From an uncultured Allobaculum sp. (lineage in GTDB: Bacteria; Bacillota_I; Bacilli_A; Erysipelotrichales; Erysipelotrichaceae), in assembly GCA_910579655.1 (NCBI GenBank), contig CAJTVE010000089.1:1-9477 (forward strand): DNA of 9,477 bases, read 5' to 3'. Position numbers and translations under genes: made by a program. This document shows positions 6,801-9,477 of the stretch, piece after piece. The notes under the pieces were generated by a model that was given only the letters and a program-made list of their open reading frames with translations, was not told where the DNA came from and did not search any database. Position 1 is the first letter of the stretch. Every line of letters starts with the position of its first letter.

Positions 6801-8308
6801 CAGAAGCCGACTGGAAAGATGTTTTGTACAGCACGCATGCAGAAGATGTCAACCGCGCTGAGATTGCCGACGTTCAATCCGAAATTGATCGGCTGCAATC
6901 CGAAAAACTTGAACTGACCCGTGAAGTCTCCACCCTTGATGGAAAGCGCCAGGGTCTTGAGTCACAGATGAACGAACGCTTTGGAAGCCCAAAACCACTG
7001 CCGCAAAGCGAATGCCATGAAGGAGATCTCAAAGAGTACATTGACAAAGCTCGCAATGACCAGCAATCCCTTCTCAAAGATAAAGAAGCTCTGACCAAAA
7101 AGAATGACCATTTCCACCAAGTCTATAACTCTGCCAGCACCGAAGCCGATTCTCTGCTGGAAATGACTCGATTTGTCGGCCTGCGCACCAATGAAGCAGG
7201 AGATGTTCTGCACCCTCAGCCGATGGAGGTCAACGACTGGACCAGCGAACAGCTCGATACCACACTCTCGCAGCTGGTCACTTCCGGACGCCGCCAGCAG
7301 AAAACGGCAACCAGTTTCTTCAACGACTTCAGCCGTCAGCTTTCTAAAGCCAAGGAAACCTATCGTTCCCGTCTGGCTTTATGCTTCCAGATGCTCGAAG
7401 CCATTGAACCGCTGCTGGCCAACCCGGCGACGATGCCTGATGAACTGGAGCAGAAGAAAGCCCTTCTTCAGACATTTATCGATAAAACCGAAGCTGACCT
7501 CAAGCTGCTCAAAGATAACCGGACCGCTCTTGTGCAGACCCTGATGGACTACATCTCGCATCTGCATGCGAACTTAAAAGCCATTGACCAGGATACCACC
7601 ATTCAGGTCGGTCACATTCAGCGCAAGATGCTCAACATCGAACTCAAGGACTGGACAGAAATGGAAGCCGTCGCCAAGGCGCGCCTCGAAGAATACCTCG
7701 ACAACCTGATTACAGCTATTGATGCCCACCCGGATAAGCAATCTGCACTGATTGAGCAGCGCATTCAGGCTGCTGCTTTATACGATGCGCTGGTAGGGAT
7801 CTCAGGAATTCCGATCCGGTTATACAAAATCGAAGAAAACAACCAGATCAAAATTTCATGGAACGAAGCCGGCAAGCTATCTGGCGCCGAAGGGTTCTTA
7901 TGCGCCTTTGTCGTCATCAGTGCCGTGCTCAATTTCCAGCGCAAAGACACCGTCTCCAAGGTTTATGGCAAAAAATCCTGGCACCTGCTCCTGTTAGACA
8001 ACCCCTTTGCCTACGTACAGAGCGGACATATCATCCAGGCTTTAATGAACCTGTGTCAGTCTACCGCCACGCAGCTTGTTGCCTTTTCCAACGTGGGCAA
8101 TGCCGAAGTCATCAACGCTTTTAAAAACATCTACACCCTGCGGCTGATCCCCAACTACGATGATAAAAACCATCTGGGCCTCACCCACACCAAATCTCCA
8201 GACCGCTCGGCGATCGATCCAATTCAGATCCGTACCTATGATGATGCGTCCAAAGCCGAACCCCTGGAAAATACCTTCAAACAGACTCCTCTGTTTGATG
8301 AAGAATAG
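3827..8308 (+). CDS. jetC: Wadjet JetC, SMC/MukB-like ATPase motor
   Basis: This 1493-aa protein is the SMC motor that dimerises and extrudes DNA loops using ATP. The N-terminal head carries the P-loop KMENGGGKSV with K43 and S44. A first coiled coil runs from about residue 266 to 640. A globular hinge-like segment follows at roughly 660-765, including FPFFPYALIMDDN near 686. The second coil spans about 770-1290. The C-terminal head holds the ABC signature LSGAEG (1351-1356) and the Walker B segment WHLLLLDNPF with D1391. Two positions are non-canonical: the first P-loop glycine is M37, and the residue after the Walker B aspartate is N1392 rather than glutamate. These may be typical of the type III family. 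Coil length and the GGGKS/DNPF motifs separate it from ordinary Smc and from SbcC. GTGAGGA lies 6 nt before the ATG, and the start shares one base with the jetB stop. Frame is intact throughout. Confidence 0.92.
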   Translation: MPLLNQIRLTHIEYNYGRNVIPDQILDIDGISTLLKMENGGGKSVMTQMLLAPYISGRQRNFPKRAFADYFKDSKPSFIVQEWLKDGNAGRFCIGLMINRRQAQDQDSQEKINLYAWISEYSDSEPFALSNLELLDETEDGRRSYKTFQASKSMLEGFAKEYPSQFAIYNLGNSSHNRIYQSRLMELGIEPAEWRQMRDFNLEESGMSKFCETYDTEEKLLRRVLIPAAAAKIDKEAGLDDRSSHLAHFISMTTEFVDLQAKNKDNLKAMGELQEFQKLLDSFYTSSLSLAGEYQDLNDTGRKLEAFAGGIENALAQFQHEDETLEALLRQAKSDLDHLEYEGLSKKWYANKEEYDARSSELDLVAEDLETSQSKLAELEQMAAKLDCARQNEQVEETEQTYLEYKEKAESAKLSNDEVEKKRNSYGSRLYQLYSQALSEKEDALKTVRTTITNLNQEEKEAHKKQDELNRQTRKASSKAAVCQSRVDDFFKREEKFLKANALRLDHSLSWMEDKPLYQTLTSALENSLNQAKQHLASLQAKLETARAEKQSLDDQLHQNDLDKLQTQNQLTLNGSALDAAAKAFEKRKTLAVQLGIDLEKIWQSDLFDYKYQALISRFETHQDQAMADIAACKRSLENLQTGTSLELSNEMNQVLDELGIEKMTGAMWLRESTMHPKMKEKLVRDFPFFPYALIMDDNLSAQVLEEFKKRDLYTSEPIFFCSRELLSSTPNPSPVLNSLSAYLHFNTNLIFPSKLKELIASLSEEQKSHEAFLASSRKSQKDLEALFKEVETEKLTEQKLDALNQEKTKLENTLQTLRDQKTDLKLKIDQCQKAITDLDTQCSQADKTVDQKTQLLSAWNEHVQSFEQVIVDQQQYDTLQAQLASMKKDLEAIEASLSALAAKKLDAARLSDRLATQVDETKDQTSYFEQFKEAKPASGSLEELQPRFDSLSLELSSSQYGVYVKERDRARKNLRLYQSRLAAMQERYHLTEADWKDVLYSTHAEDVNRAEIADVQSEIDRLQSEKLELTREVSTLDGKRQGLESQMNERFGSPKPLPQSECHEGDLKEYIDKARNDQQSLLKDKEALTKKNDHFHQVYNSASTEADSLLEMTRFVGLRTNEAGDVLHPQPMEVNDWTSEQLDTTLSQLVTSGRRQQKTATSFFNDFSRQLSKAKETYRSRLALCFQMLEAIEPLLANPATMPDELEQKKALLQTFIDKTEADLKLLKDNRTALVQTLMDYISHLHANLKAIDQDTTIQVGHIQRKMLNIELKDWTEMEAVAKARLEEYLDNLITAIDAHPDKQSALIEQRIQAAALYDALVGISGIPIRLYKIEENNQIKISWNEAGKLSGAEGFLCAFVVISAVLNFQRKDTVSKVYGKKSWHLLLLDNPFAYVQSGHIIQALMNLCQSTATQLVAFSNVGNAEVINAFKNIYTLRLIPNYDDKNHLGLTHTKSPDRSAIDPIQIRTYDDASKAEPLENTFKQTPLFDEE

Positions 8309-8370
8309 TGGGATCTGCCAGACTCTCTCAATCCCAGATCCATTTGTTGAAAACGCAATTCAATCAAAAC

Positions 8371-8420
8371 AAAGCTCTCGTTTTTCCGGCTGTCAGCCAG
8401 AAATCACGAGGGCTTTTCTT
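8371..8420 (+). terminator. Intrinsic terminator of the jet operon
   Basis: AAAGCTCTCGT (8371-8381) pairs with ACGAGGGCTTT (8406-8416) with one G-U. The loop contains a nested GGCT-GTC-AGCC hairpin. The 3' side is TTTTCTTATCT. It lies 62 bp after the jetC stop. A smaller hairpin precedes it (8311-8317 with 8335-8341). Confidence 0.8.
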
Positions 8421-8520
8421 ATCTGAATAAAGTAGTGGAATTGGGGCAGCTGATTGCCGGAAAAGACGAAGAAGGGGAAGAAGGGGAAGAAGAAAAGGAA
8501 AAATAAGGAAGAGGAAGCAA
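8421..8520 (+). repeat. Purine-rich spacer with a 9-bp tandem repeat
   Basis: GAAGAAGGG occurs at 8468-8476 and 8477-8485, followed by GAAGAAGAA at 8486-8494, inside a purine-only stretch from 8468 to 8503. In the frame of a GTG at 8435 it reads VELGQLIAGKDEEGEEGEE and ends at TAA 8504. That resembles the acidic tail of a lost protein, but no ribosome binding site or upstream coding sequence supports a gene. Confidence 0.5.
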
Positions 8521-8527
8521 AAATTAC

Positions 8528-8558
8528 TTCATCCTGTGAGAAACTACTAGTTTATAAT
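8528..8558 (+). promoter_or_regulatory. Promoter of the GNAT gene
   Basis: TATAAT (8553-8558) is a perfect -10. The best -35, TTCATC (8528-8533), is weak and 19 bp away. Transcription would start near 8565, leaving a leader of about 75 nt. A dyad CCATC-CA-GATGG (8570-8581) lies just downstream and could be an operator. Confidence 0.5.
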
Positions 8559-8640
8559 GTCTGTATGGTCCATCCAGATGGCTTCATTCCCTGAGGCCCA
8601 TTGTCTATCAGACATTCATTGTATTCATGAAGAGGAAAAT

Positions 8641-9192
8641 ATGAAAAATTCCCCAGAGATTCAGTCTGAGCGGCTGATTCTTAGAAAATTTACCGAAACC
8701 GATCTGCCTGCCCTTTATCTGATTTTTCAGGATAAAGACGTCAACCAGTTTCTTCCCTGGTATCCCTTGGACTCGCCTGAGCAGGCGCGGTCTTTCTTTG
8801 AACAGCGTTACGCAAGTCAATATGTACAAAATCAAAGTTATGCTTACGCGATCTGTCTAAAAGAGGATAATGTTCCCATCGGCTACATCGAACTCAGCAT
8901 GAAAGAACCTTACGAACTTGGCTACGGCCTGAAAAAAGAATTCTGGCATCAAAAAATCATTACCGAAGCCGCTTTGGCTCTTATCCAACAATTAAAAGCC
9001 GATCATTTCCCCTATTTTATAGCCACTCATGATGTTCGAAATCCCCGAAGCGGCGGTGTCATGCAGCAGATTGGCATGAAATACCAATACTCATATGAGG
9101 AAATCGTCCAGCCTAAAAATCAGCGCATTCTTTTTCGGCTGTATCTTCTCAATCTTGATGGCCACCATGATCGCCAGGTTGCACATTTCTGA
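8641..9192 (+). CDS. GNAT family N-acetyltransferase (RimJ/RimL-like)
   Basis: This 183-aa protein would transfer an acetyl group from acetyl-CoA to an amine; its substrate cannot be told from sequence. It opens with the family pattern SERLILRKFTETDLPALY. The central strand is VPIGYIELSM, motif A follows at ELGYGLKKEFWHQKIITEA, and the late hallmark is HDVRNPRSGGVMQQIGMKY. In motif A the pyrophosphate-binding loop normally carries glycine, as in the FWHQGxxTEA pattern I know from relatives, but here residue 105 is lysine. The start at 8641 is chosen because GAGGAAAAT precedes it. An in-frame ATG at 8557 overlaps the TATAAT box and cannot be used from that promoter. The gene follows the jet terminator and has its own promoter, so it is a neighbour and not an operon member. 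RimJ-like ribosomal-protein acetylation or drug modification are both possible. Confidence 0.88.
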   Translation: MKNSPEIQSERLILRKFTETDLPALYLIFQDKDVNQFLPWYPLDSPEQARSFFEQRYASQYVQNQSYAYAICLKEDNVPIGYIELSMKEPYELGYGLKKEFWHQKIITEAALALIQQLKADHFPYFIATHDVRNPRSGGVMQQIGMKYQYSYEEIVQPKNQRILFRLYLLNLDGHHDRQVAHF

Positions 9193-9210
9193 AATCAATC
9201 CACAATCCAT

Positions 9211-9252
9211 TTCATTGAAACGAACCTCTAATTCATTGAAATGAATCTGTAA
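9211..9252. repeat. 21-bp tandem duplication
   Basis: Two directly adjacent 21-bp copies (9211-9231 and 9232-9252) share TTCATTGAAA at the start and TAA at the end and differ at three positions. Each holds a small dyad around TTTCATTGAAA. Read on the minus strand the unit encodes a heptad, HFNELEV then RFNEMDC, like the RFxxMD repeats of small coiled-coil proteins. The minus-strand frame around it (9091-9309) overlaps the GNAT 3' end and looks like a relic at most. Confidence 0.6.
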
Positions 9253-9351
9253 ACTCGAACAGGATAAACACTCAACGAGCGTGCATGGCCTATGGAGGAC
9301 ACCTTTCAAAAAGCATTCTTCATTTCCATATTAGCCTAAACTAACCAAAAT

Positions 9352-9399
9352 AAAATCCCCGAAGAATATCGGATTTATCCTTTATTCTTCAGGGATTTT
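9352..9399 (-). terminator. rRNA operon terminator (leftward)
   Basis: On the minus strand AAAATCCCTGAAGAATA (9399-9383) pairs with TATTCTTCGGGGATTTT (9368-9352), 17 bp with one G-U, and TATTTTGG follows. On the + strand the G-U becomes an A-C mismatch, so the main direction is minus, although it may also stop readthrough from the GNAT gene. It lies a few bases after the 5S 3' end. Confidence 0.85.
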
Positions 9400-9404
9400 A
9401 TTTC

Positions 9405-9477
9405 GTCTGGCGACTTCCTATTTTTGCTTTTACACTATCGTCGGCGTTCAATGGCTTAACGGCCGTGTTCGAGATGG
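9405..9477 (-). rRNA. rrf: 5S ribosomal RNA, 3' part, cut by the window edge
   Basis: The minus strand reads CCATCTCGAACACGGCCGTT, then AAGCCATTGAACGCCGACGA, TAGTG and finally GGAAGTCGCCAG. This matches the conserved 5S segment with CGAACACGG..GTTAAGC, the CGCCGA-GATAGTG loop region and the 3' TCGCCAG that pairs with the missing 5' end. About 40 nt of the 5' end lie outside the window. The 3' end is set near 9405 by the acceptor-like helix and could be off by 2-3 bases. The 5S is normally last in an rRNA operon, and the terminator right after it agrees. The operon converges on the jet-GNAT cluster. Confidence 0.9.

Noticed and set aside
6185..6898. 237-codon minus-strand frame inside jetC
   Set aside because: Leu/Phe/Gly-rich mirror of coiled-coil codons; a shadow of jetC and not a membrane protein gene.
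8557..8640. N-terminal extension of the GNAT protein from ATG 8557
   Set aside because: This ATG overlaps the TATAAT box, lacks a ribosome binding site, and the extra residues do not look like the family.
1..9477. CRISPR array, insertion sequence, integrase or att site
   Set aside because: No regularly spaced repeats, no transposase or recombinase motif, and no paired direct repeats flanking the cluster were seen.

Overview
The window comes from a bacterium. The rRNA sequence, the strong Shine-Dalgarno sites and the family types point to Bacillota. The 5S fragment and mid-range GC would fit an Erysipelotrichia-like gut Firmicute, but that placement is a guess. The centrepiece is a complete four-gene SMC-type defence operon. 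It matches Wadjet (Jet/EptABCD-like), most likely type III, in the order jetD-jetA-jetB-jetC on the + strand.

Layout: bases 1-468 hold no convincing protein gene. They do carry an orphan rho-independent terminator facing left (minus strand), a possible minus-strand promoter, and a possible + strand hairpin terminator. Together these suggest an unannotated small minus-strand transcript of about 290 nt. An extended -10 promoter ends six bases before the jetD start codon, so the jetD mRNA should be leaderless. jetD (469-1449) encodes the Toprim-type nuclease subunit. A 132-bp gap with two strong hairpins separates it from jetA (start set at 1582 by a clear ribosome binding site). jetA, jetB and jetC follow with 4-nt and 1-nt overlaps and are translationally coupled. 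A strong intrinsic terminator at 8371-8420 ends the operon.

Beyond it lie a purine-rich 9-bp tandem repeat, a GNAT N-acetyltransferase with its own promoter (8641-9192), a 21-bp tandem duplication that may be a relic of a minus-strand heptad-repeat protein, and, on the minus strand, an rRNA-operon terminator and the 3' part of a 5S rRNA gene that runs off the right edge. The defence operon and the rRNA operon are convergent.

How the genes would work together, from family knowledge: JetC is the SMC ATPase motor, JetA the kleisin bridging its heads, and JetB the KITE-like partner of the kleisin. They form a loop-extruding complex that recognises small circular DNA such as plasmids. JetD binds this complex and cuts the DNA. 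The unusual points are in the control architecture (leaderless jetD, paired hairpins before jetABC, candidate antisense-oriented small RNA unit) and in non-canonical residues in the ATPase motifs of JetC and the acetyl-CoA loop of the acetyltransferase.
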